64,000 nucleotides of DNA from Acidilutibacter cellobiosedens (GCF_004103715.1 NZ_CP035282.1:1292673-1356672); one strand, 5' to 3'. Counted from the first letter of the stretch, positions 15,736 to 25,250 are shown. Notes: a model not told the origin generated them from the sequence alone. A program made the numbers and translations.

Positions 15736-16346
15736 AAGAGAATTTTATTTAAAACATTTCTTATGCAATCATATGAATATCCCTTTCTTTGAAGATATCC
15801 TCCTAATTTTCTGTATATTTTTTCCTTTGAGTCATTTTTATAGGACGATATCTTTTTATTTGCCAATTCCAAGGCTCTTTCAAATTCCTCATCAGATTCT
15901 TCATTAACTACTTCTTCCAATATTTCTTTTGATATTCCCTTCATAGATAATTCATATCTAATTCTTTTAATTCCCAATCCATTAAGTTTACTTTTTTCTT
16001 CAAAATATATTTCTGCAAATCTTCTATCATTAATTAAATTTTGGTCTTTTAAATATAGGACAGTATTTTCAATTATTTCTTTTTCATATCCTTTTTCGGA
16101 CATCCTGTCTATAATTTCCTTTTCTGTTTTCCATCTGTAGGAAAGAAGATTTAAAGCATAATTTTTTCCTTTATTCAATTCTTCAGACTTTAAAACATTT
16201 TCTACCCATTCCTGAGAAACCGTCATATCTTCTTTTAAGTCATATTTATATGATATCTCCGAAGACAAGCCGAAGGCAAAACTATCATCTATATAGATAT
16301 TTACCCGTTCTTTATTTTTTTGAGATTCTATTTTCGTTATTTTCAT
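15732..16346 (-). CDS. recX: Regulatory protein RecX
   Basis: RecX binds RecA filaments and tempers recombination and SOS induction. The 204-residue protein shows the three-helix RecX repeats: ALNLLSYRWKTEKEIIDRMSEKGYEKEIIENTV near residue 65, DRRFAEIYFEEKSKLNGLGIKRIRYELSMKGIS near 107, and a last repeat ending GYLQRKGYSYDCIRNVL. No recA is in the window. An inverted repeat sits just upstream of the gene (16370-16408). Convergent with the fRMsr gene, overlapping by four bases. Confidence 0.9.
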   Translation of the reverse strand: MKITKIESQKNKERVNIYIDDSFAFGLSSEISYKYDLKEDMTVSQEWVENVLKSEELNKGKNYALNLLSYRWKTEKEIIDRMSEKGYEKEIIENTVLYLKDQNLINDRRFAEIYFEEKSKLNGLGIKRIRYELSMKGISKEILEEVVNEESDEEFERALELANKKISSYKNDSKEKIYRKLGGYLQRKGYSYDCIRNVLNKILF

Positions 16347-16369
16347 ATATTCTCCTATTCTCCTTAAAT

Positions 16370-16408
16370 ATTATCTCAGTGAGAAGAAAATTTTCCCACT
16401 GAGATAAT
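16370..16408. repeat. Inverted repeat between the transglutaminase gene and recX
   Basis: ATTATCTCAGTG (16370-16381) and CACTGAGATAAT (16397-16408) form perfect 12-base arms with a 15-base AT-rich loop. It follows the stop of the transglutaminase-like gene on the minus strand but lacks a T-tract, so it is either a weak terminator or an operator or hairpin in the recX leader. Confidence 0.55.
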
Positions 16409-16424
16409 TATATTTGAGTGGTTG

Positions 16425-17777
16425 TTATATTTCGTGAACTTCAACGGATTTAACAAAGGTCTTATATTCATTGGATTTCAAGGGCCTGTCGGAGTATTCT
16501 ATTTCTCCGACCTGATTATCGTAAGGGTCATGCCTTAAAAATTTTCTTTCCGGATAGAAATCATAATGAAAATCTGAGTTAGCAACCATTCTAAAGGGGT
16601 CAAGATTTCCAAAATAAAAATTCCATCTTTCCTTATCATTATTTCTTAAAGCTCCTCCTCCAAAGGATGGATCGGCAAACAGCCAACCGTAAGGTTCAAC
16701 ATAAAATTCAGCCCAATCATGACATCCCGCTGAGTAAGGATCCACATGAAGTCCGGATTGCCATTTGGCAGGGATACCGATTATCCGGCATAATGTAATA
16801 AATAGTATGGCCTGTACTCCGCAATCTCCCTTTTGATTATATGCACAATATTCGGGTATATTTGTAATTGCTGCATATTGTCTCATATATGAATATTGTA
16901 TATTTTCGGTAATATAATCATATATACGCCTTGCCCTTAACAGAGGATTGGTTTCTTTTCCTACTATTTCCTTCGCTAAAGATACAAGAAACGGAGTGAA
17001 TCTTATATGAGGCGGCCATTCTTCGGTACAGAAATTAGGCTGATATGCCGATACCTTTGATGGATCCGGATTAACGTATTTTATATGATTTTCATATGAA
17101 TATTCTACGAAAAATGTATCCCCTCCCTTAACTTTTTCTTCAAAGAAAATAGTTCTTTGAGGGTATTGAAGGGGTGAGATATATTTTGCTTTATGAGAGG
17201 TACTCAATATTTTTATATCTTTAATCTGCCTTGCTGCCCGGGGTATAGGAAGATGGACATTTACAGTTTCTCCTATTCTTGATAATTCCTTATCCAATTT
17301 AATTCCTGCCATGACCTGAATGAAATATTTCTTCTCTCCTTTTTCAATTATTTCCTTTACTGTTTTATTTAAGAGAGAACTTCCTGAGGAATTTTCTTCT
17401 TTTTGTATTAATCTTGACTTAAAATCAGAATTTACTTTAACAATATTCTCCAAGAATCTGTGATGAAACATTATTTTACCATTTATATATATCCAATCGG
17501 CATATCTTTCATCCTTTAAAAATTCGAGTTCTTCTTTTGTAAAATTTTTAATCTTTGATTGGGCGTAATTTAAGGCAGATTCGTAAGTAAAATCATAATC
17601 TTCTTTTAATCTTTCGATTCTGCCTCTTTCAAAGATTAGTCGTTGTTTTAAAATGTCGGGAATATTTCTTTTTAAATAAATATCGATAAGTTTCTGAGAT
17701 TTTTGAAAATCTCCAAAATAAACGGTGTTCTTTAAATCTTCCGGCAGATCTACCGTAAGAAATTTTAATTTATTCAT
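16425..17777 (-). CDS. Transglutaminase-like cysteine protease-fold protein
   Basis: A 450-residue protein without signal peptide or membrane segment. The N-terminal ~170 residues are helical. The C-terminal half contains a transglutaminase core: GDCGVQAILFITLCR (catalytic Cys near residue 317), HDWAEFYVEPYGW (His near 355) and ADPSFGGG (Asp near 370). Such domains act as peptidases or cross-linkers on unknown substrates. I choose ATG 17777, six bases after GGAGGG, over ATG 17783, which abuts the Shine-Dalgarno sequence. Single-gene unit on the minus strand. Confidence 0.85.
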   Translation of the reverse strand: MNKLKFLTVDLPEDLKNTVYFGDFQKSQKLIDIYLKRNIPDILKQRLIFERGRIERLKEDYDFTYESALNYAQSKIKNFTKEELEFLKDERYADWIYINGKIMFHHRFLENIVKVNSDFKSRLIQKEENSSGSSLLNKTVKEIIEKGEKKYFIQVMAGIKLDKELSRIGETVNVHLPIPRAARQIKDIKILSTSHKAKYISPLQYPQRTIFFEEKVKGGDTFFVEYSYENHIKYVNPDPSKVSAYQPNFCTEEWPPHIRFTPFLVSLAKEIVGKETNPLLRARRIYDYITENIQYSYMRQYAAITNIPEYCAYNQKGDCGVQAILFITLCRIIGIPAKWQSGLHVDPYSAGCHDWAEFYVEPYGWLFADPSFGGGALRNNDKERWNFYFGNLDPFRMVANSDFHYDFYPERKFLRHDPYDNQVGEIEYSDRPLKSNEYKTFVKSVEVHEI

Positions 17778-17918
17778 AATCATCCCTCCGCTGTTGATGT
17801 TTATCTTGATTATATAACAGATATTATACTTTATAAAGAAAAAGAATTTTATTTTTAGAAGGTTTTTAGAAGTATATATAGAATATCATATGGGAATATA
17901 TTCTATGTGGAGGTAAAT

Positions 17919-19325
17919 ATGAACAAAGCGTCTATAATAAATGAATTACAGGAAATCATATCTTATGGGAAAAGAGAAAGAGATAAGATACTAAATTCCT
18001 CTGAAAACATAAATTTTTCTTTATATGAAAAAGTAACTGCCTTTGAAGAAGACAAAGTAAGGAAAAGCGAACATAGTACAGACAATTGGCAAAATAAAAT
18101 TTTTTATGCCGATAATATAAAAGTAATGGAATTCCTCTTAAAGAATGGTTACAAAGGGAAAATTGATTTAATATATATAGATCCTCCTTTTTTTTCTGAA
18201 ACAAATTATAACAGGAGAATTATACTAAATGATGGAGAGAAAGATATTTTCATCAAACATTTTGCTTATGAAGACAGATGGAGAAAAGGAATAAAAAATT
18301 ATCTTGAAGAGTTGACCGTAAAATTATATTTGATGAGGGATCTTTTAAGCTCTAAGGGCAGTATATATGTTCATTTGGATTGGCATATAGTTCATTATAT
18401 AAAGGTATTAATGGATGAAATATTTGGAAGAGAAAATTTTGTTAATGAGATAATATGGAGTTATAAATCAGGAGGAGTAGGTAAAAGACATTTTTCTAAG
18501 AAACACGATACTATTTTATTTTATTCAAAGACTAAAAATTATATATTTAATGTTCAGAAAGAAAAATCCTATAACAGAGAATTAAAACCTTATAGATTTA
18601 AGGGAGTAAAAGAATTTAAGGACGATATTGGCTGGTATACATATGTAAACACAAAGGATGTTTGGAATATAGACATGATAGGAAGAACATCAAAAGAAAG
18701 GGTGGGTTATGATACTCAAAAACCGAGGAAACTCCTTGAGAGAATTATTTTATCTTCTACAGATGAAAATTCCATTGTGGCAGATTTTTTTGCAGGCAGC
18801 GGTACTACCGGAGTTGTGGCAGAGAAACTTAAAAGAAAATGGATAATGTCAGATCTGGGAGCGACATCTATTGCAGTGATGAAGGAGAGACTTATTGAAG
18901 AAAGGGCAAATAGATTTAATTTATATAGAATACCTCACGAGGAAGACGACAGTATTGACTTCAAAATTAAAATAAAAAAAAGATGTCCCTGGGATTTTTT
19001 TAATGAATGTTTGGAAATAGAAATAGAGGATTATGAAATAAAAGACATATCAAAACTTCCTGTTAATAGGAAATATTGGTTAAAGATAAAGGATATTTTA
19101 GAGAAAGACTCTTTTGAATTTGTGGAATATATAGCAGTGGATACGGACTATAAGGGAGCTTTTTTCTCTTTTAAGCAGGAGCACTATAGGACTTATGGAA
19201 ATAAGAGAGGTTCTTTTAATAAGAATATACTATTAAAATTGGAGAAAAACTTAAAAAAAAGGAATATAGCGGTACAATTGATAGATGTATTTGGAAATGA
19301 AAAAATTAAAATAATCAATTTATAA
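17919..19325 (+). CDS. Solitary site-specific DNA methyltransferase (beta-class, Mod-like)
   Basis: The 468-residue protein carries the amino-methyltransferase motifs in beta-class order: motif IV IDPPF at ~87-91, and the SAM-binding motif I FFAGSGTTG at ~290-298, followed by KRKWIMSDLG. The N-terminal part resembles type III Mod or orphan adenine methyltransferases. It would methylate adenine N6 (or cytosine N4) at an unknown site. No restriction endonuclease, specificity subunit or helicase lies beside it: neighbours are a transglutaminase and a peptidase. ATG 17919 fits GGAGG at 17909-17913. It may serve regulation or defence against phage restriction, which is inference. Confidence 0.88.
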   Translation: MNKASIINELQEIISYGKRERDKILNSSENINFSLYEKVTAFEEDKVRKSEHSTDNWQNKIFYADNIKVMEFLLKNGYKGKIDLIYIDPPFFSETNYNRRIILNDGEKDIFIKHFAYEDRWRKGIKNYLEELTVKLYLMRDLLSSKGSIYVHLDWHIVHYIKVLMDEIFGRENFVNEIIWSYKSGGVGKRHFSKKHDTILFYSKTKNYIFNVQKEKSYNRELKPYRFKGVKEFKDDIGWYTYVNTKDVWNIDMIGRTSKERVGYDTQKPRKLLERIILSSTDENSIVADFFAGSGTTGVVAEKLKRKWIMSDLGATSIAVMKERLIEERANRFNLYRIPHEEDDSIDFKIKIKKRCPWDFFNECLEIEIEDYEIKDISKLPVNRKYWLKIKDILEKDSFEFVEYIAVDTDYKGAFFSFKQEHYRTYGNKRGSFNKNILLKLEKNLKKRNIAVQLIDVFGNEKIKIINL

Positions 19326-19366
19326 TATACAATTGATTTTATTTTAAAAATGAAAGGAGCGAGGGC

Positions 19367-20824
19367 ATGGAAAGAATTTTGAAAAAATTAGATCCGGAAA
19401 GAGTATTTTATTATTTTGAGGAAATAACTAAAATACCAAGATGTTCGGGGGAAGAGAAAAAGATAAGTGATTACTTAGTAGATTTTGCCAAAAAGAACAA
19501 ATTGGAAGTTATACAGGATGAAGCCTTAAATGTAATTATTAAGAAAAAAGGAACTTTAGGTTATGAGAACTCTCCGGTAGTAGTTTTACAGGGACATATG
19601 GATATGGTAGGAGAAAAAAATGAAGGAGCTGATCATGATTTTTCAAAAGATTCCATTGAAATATTTATAGAAGGCGATTTTATAAAAGCAAAAGAAACAA
19701 CTCTCGGAGCCGATGATGGAATTGCTGTGGCGATGTCTTTGGCTATACTCGAATCTAAAGATATTCCCCATCCTCCTTTAGAGGTACTTATTACTACTAA
19801 TGAAGAAACAGGGATGAATGGTGCCATGAGTTTAAACCCTGAATTTATAAGAGGAAGAATATTGATAAATTTAGATTCCGAAGAAGAAGGGATTCTTCTT
19901 GTCAGTTGTGCGGGAGGAGAAAGAAACAAGGTAACGATTCCTATAATATGGGAAGAAAATAAAAAGGAAATGGAAGGCTATATTATTAAAACCGAAGGAT
20001 TGCTGGGAGGACACTCGGGAGCAGAAATTAATAAGGGAAGAGGAAATTCAAATAAGATATTGGGAAGGATACTTAATTCAATTAATGAAAAATTAGGAAT
20101 TAATTTGTACAGAATATCTGGTGGAGCTAAAACCAATGCTATTCCTCGTACTGCAGAAGCAGGAATTGTTGTAGAAAAGGGTAAAACGGGAATATTAAAA
20201 AAAGAAATCAGTGTTATTGAGGATGAATTAAAAAATGAGTTGAGATGTACGGACAAGAATATAAAAATAACGTTAAATTTAGATACAGAGGAGATTAACA
20301 AAATATATTCCAAAAGTACATCGGATAATATAATAAATTTTTTGATGCTTACTCCAAATGGAGTGAAAACTATGAGCGGAGAAATTTTAGGACTTGTAGA
20401 AAGTTCTTCCAACATTGGAATAGTACATTCTACAGAAAAAGAAGTAATTTTTGAATCGTCTATAAGAAGTTCAAAAAAGAGTCTGCAAAAATATATATCA
20501 AGAATAACAAAAATAGCAGGAGAAGTTTCCGGAGGAAGATGGGAGAGCTATTCTTCTTATCCTGCATGGGAATATAATCCCAACTCATATATAAGGGATT
20601 TATTTAAAAATACCTATAAAGATATTTATGGAAAGGATATAAAAATTGAGGCTATTCATGCAGGTCTTGAATGTGGACTTTTTAAAGAAAAATTTGAAGA
20701 CATGGATATGGTATCCTTAGGACCAGATATGGTTGGGGTACACACTCCTGAGGAGAGATTAAGTATCTCTTCCACTAAAAGAACTTGGGAATTGCTAACA
20801 GAGGTTTTAAAAAAAATCAAATAA
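19367..20824 (+). CDS. pepD: Aminoacyl-histidine dipeptidase (M20 family, PepD)
   Basis: PepD is a zinc-dependent cytoplasmic dipeptidase with broad specificity that includes Xaa-His. The 485 residues match the usual length. Metal-ligand motifs are visible: LQGHMDMVGEK (His near 77), TTLGADDGIAVAMSL (Asp near 116), TTNEETGMNGA (Glu pair near 144), CAGGERNKV and the C-terminal IHAGLECGLFKEK and GVHTPEERL blocks. GAAAGGAGCGAGGGC precedes the ATG. It belongs with other peptide-degrading functions of the window. Confidence 0.93.
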   Translation: MERILKKLDPERVFYYFEEITKIPRCSGEEKKISDYLVDFAKKNKLEVIQDEALNVIIKKKGTLGYENSPVVVLQGHMDMVGEKNEGADHDFSKDSIEIFIEGDFIKAKETTLGADDGIAVAMSLAILESKDIPHPPLEVLITTNEETGMNGAMSLNPEFIRGRILINLDSEEEGILLVSCAGGERNKVTIPIIWEENKKEMEGYIIKTEGLLGGHSGAEINKGRGNSNKILGRILNSINEKLGINLYRISGGAKTNAIPRTAEAGIVVEKGKTGILKKEISVIEDELKNELRCTDKNIKITLNLDTEEINKIYSKSTSDNIINFLMLTPNGVKTMSGEILGLVESSSNIGIVHSTEKEVIFESSIRSSKKSLQKYISRITKIAGEVSGGRWESYSSYPAWEYNPNSYIRDLFKNTYKDIYGKDIKIEAIHAGLECGLFKEKFEDMDMVSLGPDMVGVHTPEERLSISSTKRTWELLTEVLKKIK

Positions 20825-20909
20825 TTTCATTTTTTTATATACTCATAGATTAAAATAGGGTATTATATGCATATAATTAATACAAAATATAATGAAAAGG
20901 AGAATGATT

Positions 20910-21311
20910 ATGAATAAAAAATTTGATGAAGAAAATTGCGGATGTGACCATCCTGAACATTCCCATGATTGCGGATGTGAACATGACGATGATACGGATA
21001 TAATTTATATAACATTGGATGATGGAAGTGAGATAGAATGTAGCATTATAAGAATTTTTGAAGTTGATGGAAAGGAATATATCGCTCTCCTTTCTATTGA
21101 CGATGATCAAGTTCTTTTGTACAATTATGAAGAAAATGAGGATGGCTTTGGACTTTCTTCAATTGAAGAGGAAGATGAATTTGAATCGGTTTCGGAGGCT
21201 TTCTATACGTTTTATGCTGATGAAGAAGGGGACTATGAGGATTACGACGAATATGACGAAGATGATGATGAAGATGAAGACGACGAGGACGATGAGGATT
21301 ATGATGAATGA
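20910..21311 (+). CDS. DUF1292 domain protein
   Basis: A 133-residue acidic protein. The N-terminus has a Cys/His-rich segment (CGCDHPEHSHDCGCEHDDD) that could bind metal. The DUF1292 (YrzB-like) core follows: IIYITLDDGSEIECSIIRIFEVDGKEYIALL and a SVSEAFYTF block. The last ~35 residues are almost only Asp, Glu and Tyr. Function unknown. ATG 20910 fits AAGGAG (20898-20903); earlier in-frame ATGs lie within or before that site. A strong terminator follows. Confidence 0.85.
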   Translation: MNKKFDEENCGCDHPEHSHDCGCEHDDDTDIIYITLDDGSEIECSIIRIFEVDGKEYIALLSIDDDQVLLYNYEENEDGFGLSSIEEEDEFESVSEAFYTFYADEEGDYEDYDEYDEDDDEDEDDEDDEDYDE

Positions 21312-21314
21312 TTA

Positions 21315-21365
21315 TTAATTAAAAGTACTTCAGTTAAAAACTGAAGTACTTTTAATTAAATTTTT
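21315..21365 (+). terminator. Intrinsic terminator after the DUF1292 gene
   Basis: Perfect 19-base arms (21315-21333 and 21341-21359) around a TTAAAAA loop, then ATTTTTA. One of the longest perfect stems of the window. Confidence 0.85.
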
Positions 21366-21387
21366 ATAAAAAGAAAGGGTGATTTAA

Positions 21388-22689
21388 TTGAAAAAAGAAT
21401 TGGATTTTTCTTACAAACTTTTAGATTTTGTAAATAACAGTCCAAGCTCATTCCATGTAGTCAATAATGTAAAAAGTGTATTATTAAAAAATGGATTTAA
21501 AGAGTTGAATTCGGGGGAAAGATGGGTTTTAGAAAAAGAAGGAAAATATTTTGTTACTAAAAATGATTCTGCTCTTATAGCATTTGTTGTAGGAAAAGGA
21601 GAACTGGGGAAATATGGTTTTAAACTAATCGGAGCACACACGGATTCTCCTACCTTTAGAATAAAACCCCATAGTGAAATAAAAACAGAAAATCAATATC
21701 TGAAGTTAAATACAGAAGTGTATGGCGGGCCCATTATAAATACATGGTTGGACAGGCCTCTTTCCATCGCAGGAAGAATTTCTGTAAAAGAGAAAAATTT
21801 TCTTAACCCGGAAACCTTTTTGCTGAATATAGATAAACCTATAGCCGTAATACCTAATCTGGCTATACACATGAATAGACAGGTAAATGATGGTATCAAA
21901 TTAAATACTCAAAAAGAAACACTCCCCATTTTGTCTGTTATTAATGAAAAATTTGAAAAAGATAATGCTTTTCTGGACCTTATAAGTGAAAATATAGGAG
22001 TAGATCCTGAATCAATCGGGGATTTCGACTTATTTTTATACGAATATGAAAAAGGGTGTATAGCGGGACTTAATGATGAATTTATTTCTTGTGGGAAGTT
22101 GGATGATTTGGCTATGGTTCATGGAGGACTTGAAGCGTTGATTGATAGCGAACCGAGTAATGAAACAAATGTATTGGTTTTATTTGATAACGAAGAAGTA
22201 GGGAGTTCCACAAAACAAGGGGCGGACAGCCCTATGCTTGAAAACCTTTTGGAAAGAATATGTATTTCTTTAAAAAAGGACAGGGAGGATTTTTTCAGAG
22301 CATTTAATAATTCTTTTTTAATTTCGGCAGATATGACTCATGCTCTACATCCTAATTATCCCGAAAAGCAAGATCCGACAAACAGATCCATTATTAACAA
22401 AGGACCGGCCATAAAAATAAGCGCCAATCAATCTTATACTTCTGACAGTGTAAGCAGCACTGTATTTCAATCTTTATGCAATGGAGCAGGAGTTCCTGTG
22501 CAGATATTCGTGAACAGATCAGATATGAGGGGAGGTTCAACTATAGGTCCTATTTCTTCAACTCATCTGGGCATTTCTTCCGTTGATGTGGGCAATCCGA
22601 TTCTTGCCATGCATTCCATAAAAGAACTGGGAGGAGTTTACGACCATTATTATATGTATAAAGTTTTTAAGGAACTATATAAAATATAG
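21388..22689 (+). CDS. M18 family aminopeptidase
   Basis: M18 enzymes are zinc aminopeptidases that prefer acidic or neutral N-terminal residues and act as large cytoplasmic complexes. The 433-residue protein shows LIGAHTDSPTFRIKP (His near 81), the KLDDLAMVHGGLEAL block (Asp near 233), FDNEEVGSSTKQGA (Glu pair near 269), ADMTHALHPNYPEKQDP and GPISSTHLGISSVDVG near the end. Start is TTG 21388 after AAAGGGTG. Close to an HAD hydrolase gene and likely cotranscribed with it. Confidence 0.92.
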   Translation: MKKELDFSYKLLDFVNNSPSSFHVVNNVKSVLLKNGFKELNSGERWVLEKEGKYFVTKNDSALIAFVVGKGELGKYGFKLIGAHTDSPTFRIKPHSEIKTENQYLKLNTEVYGGPIINTWLDRPLSIAGRISVKEKNFLNPETFLLNIDKPIAVIPNLAIHMNRQVNDGIKLNTQKETLPILSVINEKFEKDNAFLDLISENIGVDPESIGDFDLFLYEYEKGCIAGLNDEFISCGKLDDLAMVHGGLEALIDSEPSNETNVLVLFDNEEVGSSTKQGADSPMLENLLERICISLKKDREDFFRAFNNSFLISADMTHALHPNYPEKQDPTNRSIINKGPAIKISANQSYTSDSVSSTVFQSLCNGAGVPVQIFVNRSDMRGGSTIGPISSTHLGISSVDVGNPILAMHSIKELGGVYDHYYMYKVFKELYKI

Positions 22690-22708
22690 CTTAAAAGGTT
22701 GAGAAAAT

Positions 22709-23542
22709 ATGAAGTTCAAAATGATAGCTATCGATCTGGACGGAACTTTGCTTACAGATGACAAAAAAATTTCCAAGGAAGATTTAAAGGTTCTTAAATC
22801 CGCCATAAATCAAGGGTATGAGTTGATAATAGCTACAGGAAGAAGATATTATTCGGCAAAGAACTTGATAAGGGATTTAAAAGAGGATGTTGTTATTTTT
22901 GCTAACAATGGAAATATTGTAAGGAATACAAAGGATGATAAGGTGCTTATAGAAAAGTACTTAAATATTAAAGATTTTCATACTCTTATTAGAGAAGGCA
23001 GAAAGAGAGACCTATTTTCTATTGTTCATGCAAACGGATATGATAAAGGAGTGGATTTATTTATTGAATTAAACAAAGATGACAGCAGATATTATAATTA
23101 TATTGGGAAAAATGAAAGCAGATGCGTTCAAGTCGATGATTTTTTGTATGGTAATATTGAAAGGGTACTTACTGTAGTTTATATGGGAAATAAAGATAAA
23201 CTTAGGAAATTTAAATTTGAGATGGACAGTTTATATCCTCATAAATATAGATTTCATATGATGGAGAACATGTCTGTACAAGGTTTTCTCGAGGTGATGA
23301 ATCCCTTAGGCTCCAAATGGTTGAGTATTAGAGAATATGCAATGGGTAAAGGGATATTCCCTGATAGAATTATCTCTATAGGAGATGATGATAATGATAT
23401 AGAGATGATTGAAAAATCAGGGCTGGGAATTGCTATGAAAAATGGGACAGAGTCGGTAAAAAAATCTGCAGATATAATTACTGAGACTGATAATAATCAA
23501 GATGGAGTAGGGCTTACTTTAAAGAAAGTATTAAGGTTGTAA
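22709..23542 (+). CDS. Cof-type HAD-IIB phosphatase
   Basis: The 277-residue protein has the HAD motifs: IAIDLDGTLL at residue ~7 (nucleophile Asp), IATGRRY near 46 with an inserted IIB cap domain, a Lys/Ser block near 205, and SIGDDDNDIEMIEKSGLGIAMKNG near 226. Cof-type proteins dephosphorylate sugar phosphates and related metabolites; the substrate is not predictable. It starts 20 bases after the M18 peptidase gene. Confidence 0.9.
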   Translation: MKFKMIAIDLDGTLLTDDKKISKEDLKVLKSAINQGYELIIATGRRYYSAKNLIRDLKEDVVIFANNGNIVRNTKDDKVLIEKYLNIKDFHTLIREGRKRDLFSIVHANGYDKGVDLFIELNKDDSRYYNYIGKNESRCVQVDDFLYGNIERVLTVVYMGNKDKLRKFKFEMDSLYPHKYRFHMMENMSVQGFLEVMNPLGSKWLSIREYAMGKGIFPDRIISIGDDDNDIEMIEKSGLGIAMKNGTESVKKSADIITETDNNQDGVGLTLKKVLRL

Positions 23543-23573
23543 TATAAATAATAAAATTCTTGAAGGTGATTTG

Positions 23574-24536
23574 GTGGAGCACAAATTGAGATATAATTCT
23601 TATTCTCAATATCTGAAGGAAAGATTCGGAGAAAAGGTATATAAACTTCCTATCAATCTTCCCCTTACGTGTCCGAACAGAGACGGAGTGCTGTCCTATG
23701 GAGGATGTATCTTTTGTGGGGAAGAGGGAGGTTCTTTTGAAAACCTTCCTAATTATTTAACAATAAGAGAACAGATATTGAAGAATAAAGATTATATAAG
23801 GAAAAATTATAAAGCGAATAAATTTATAAGCTATTTTCAAAAATTTACAAATACTTATGTTCCCATGAATTATTTTAGAGAGATGATAGCAAATTCAATA
23901 GATGATGATATAGTAGGGATATCCTTATCTACCAGACCCGATTGTATAGGGGAAGAATACTTAGAGTATCTGTCAGATTTAAGCAAGAAAAAGGATTTAG
24001 AAATTACTTTGGAAATAGGACTTCAGACAGTCAACTATCATACCCTTAAGATAATAAACAGAGGGCATACTCTGGCTGAATTTATTGACAGCATATTAAT
24101 GTGTAAAAAATACAGTATTAGGACCTGTGTACATCTCATATTGAACTTACCTTGGGATACTATGGATGATGTAGTGGAAGCTGCTAAAATACTTTCTGCT
24201 TTGGATGTAAATGAAGTAAAACTTCATGCGCTTTATATCTTAAATGGGACTGTTCTCGGAGACATGTATAAGTCCGGGAAAATTCAATTGATTTCAAAGG
24301 ATGAATATATTGAACGTGTAATTACGTTTTTGGAATGGTTAAAGGATGACATCGTAATACAGAGAATTATAGGAAGAGCACCGGAAGAAGGTTCTTTGTT
24401 TGTTAATTGGAATGAAAGCTGGTGGAAGATAAGAGATGAGATAACAAAAGAAATGGAAAAAAGAAATACCTATCAGGGGAAGAAATGCCATTATCTTGCA
24501 GGAAAGGCATTAAAAAATTTTAAAAATATAAAATAA
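23574..24536 (+). CDS. TIGR01212-type radical SAM protein (YhcC family)
   Basis: The ~320-residue protein starts with LRYNSYSQYLKERFGEKVYKLPINLP, then a radical-SAM cluster region with Cys in TCPNRDG and GGCIFCGEEGGSF, and GLQTVNYHTLKIINRGHTLAEF near 155. These are typical of the YhcC/TIGR01212 family, whose reaction is not firmly established. Both TTG 23571 and GTG 23574 are possible starts; GTG is better spaced from AAGGTG (23563-23568). Probably the last gene of a run beginning with the M18 peptidase. Confidence 0.88.
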   Translation: MEHKLRYNSYSQYLKERFGEKVYKLPINLPLTCPNRDGVLSYGGCIFCGEEGGSFENLPNYLTIREQILKNKDYIRKNYKANKFISYFQKFTNTYVPMNYFREMIANSIDDDIVGISLSTRPDCIGEEYLEYLSDLSKKKDLEITLEIGLQTVNYHTLKIINRGHTLAEFIDSILMCKKYSIRTCVHLILNLPWDTMDDVVEAAKILSALDVNEVKLHALYILNGTVLGDMYKSGKIQLISKDEYIERVITFLEWLKDDIVIQRIIGRAPEEGSLFVNWNESWWKIRDEITKEMEKRNTYQGKKCHYLAGKALKNFKNIK

Positions 24537-24607
24537 AATAAAGGGAAAAGAGAGTCTGATGTAGAATAAAATAATAATATGTAATTATCAATGTGGAGGT
24601 GGTTAAA

Positions 24608-25045
24608 ATGGTTAAGTTTATTTGCGGAGAAAAGGGCAGCGGAAAGACAAAAAAACTGATAGAGATGTCAAATGCAGACATAAAAGCCGGAAACGGAAAC
24701 ATTGTTTTTGTAGCAATAGACCATAATCACATATTTAGCCTTGACTATCTTGTGAGGCTTATAAATGCCATGGAATTCAATATTGAAGATATTGAATCAT
24801 TCTATGGCTTTTTATGTGGAATTTTAAGTATGGATTACGATTTGGATAAAGTTTATGTAGATGGTATATATAAGCTGATTAAAATTGAGAAAAAGGATAT
24901 AGATTATTTAATAGAGAAATTAAATTTGTTGAGTGAGAAATTTGGAGTTGATTTTTATATTGGCTTGGGAGTAGGTTCAGATTATAAACTTAAACAAATT
25001 CCTTATAAGTCATCTGAATATATTATAGAAGTAGCGGGAGACTAA
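24608..25045 (+). CDS. Small P-loop ATP-binding protein of unknown function
   Basis: A 145-residue protein with a P-loop GEKGSGKTKK directly at the N-terminus (residues ~6-15), FVAIDHNHIFSLDYLVRLIN near 37, and a Walker B-like DKVYVDGIY near 85. It resembles short ATPase-like proteins found next to YhcC genes in Clostridia; I do not recognise a named function. ATG 24608 follows GGAGGTGG. A strong hairpin lies immediately after its stop. Confidence 0.65.
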   Translation: MVKFICGEKGSGKTKKLIEMSNADIKAGNGNIVFVAIDHNHIFSLDYLVRLINAMEFNIEDIESFYGFLCGILSMDYDLDKVYVDGIYKLIKIEKKDIDYLIEKLNLLSEKFGVDFYIGLGVGSDYKLKQIPYKSSEYIIEVAGD

Positions 25046-25075
25046 AAGCAGGAAATATTTCCTGCCTTTTAGTCT
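25039..25075. terminator. Shared terminator hairpin of convergent genes
   Basis: A 37-base near-perfect stem starting AGACTAAAAGCAGGAAA and closing with its complement (one bulged C). It overlaps the stops of the P-loop gene (+) and the DUF1540 gene (-). T-tracts on both sides are poor. Confidence 0.65.
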
Positions 25076-25250
25076 ATCCTTTTGTATTGGGATAAAATGT
25101 TGCACAATCAGTTTCTTGAGAAGATGATGCATTCCTGTGTTGTATTTCAATTTTTTCTGCAGTACAATAGTCCCCAGTCATATGATATGAACAAGTGTTT
25201 ACTACACATTTAACTCCTTCAATAGGTGAATTGTTCTTATTTGCTTTCAT
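25074..25250 (-). CDS. Small Cys-rich DUF1540 protein
   Basis: A 58-residue gene. It reads MKANKNNSPIEGVKC, then VVNTCSYHMTGDYCTA, and ends with ETDCATFYPNTKG. This spacing of four cysteines (Cys15, Cys20, Cys29, Cys49) and the IEGVKC and ETDCATF motifs are the DUF1540 signature, a family of small, probably metal-binding proteins common in Clostridia and often sporulation-associated. GAGGT precedes the ATG. Convergent with the P-loop gene, sharing its hairpin. Confidence 0.9.
   Translation of the reverse strand: MKANKNNSPIEGVKCVVNTCSYHMTGDYCTAEKIEIQHRNASSSQETDCATFYPNTKG

Noticed and set aside
17919-20824. Restriction-modification or other defence island around the methyltransferase
   Set aside because: Neighbouring genes are a transglutaminase-like protein and a dipeptidase; no nuclease, helicase or toxin-like gene is present.
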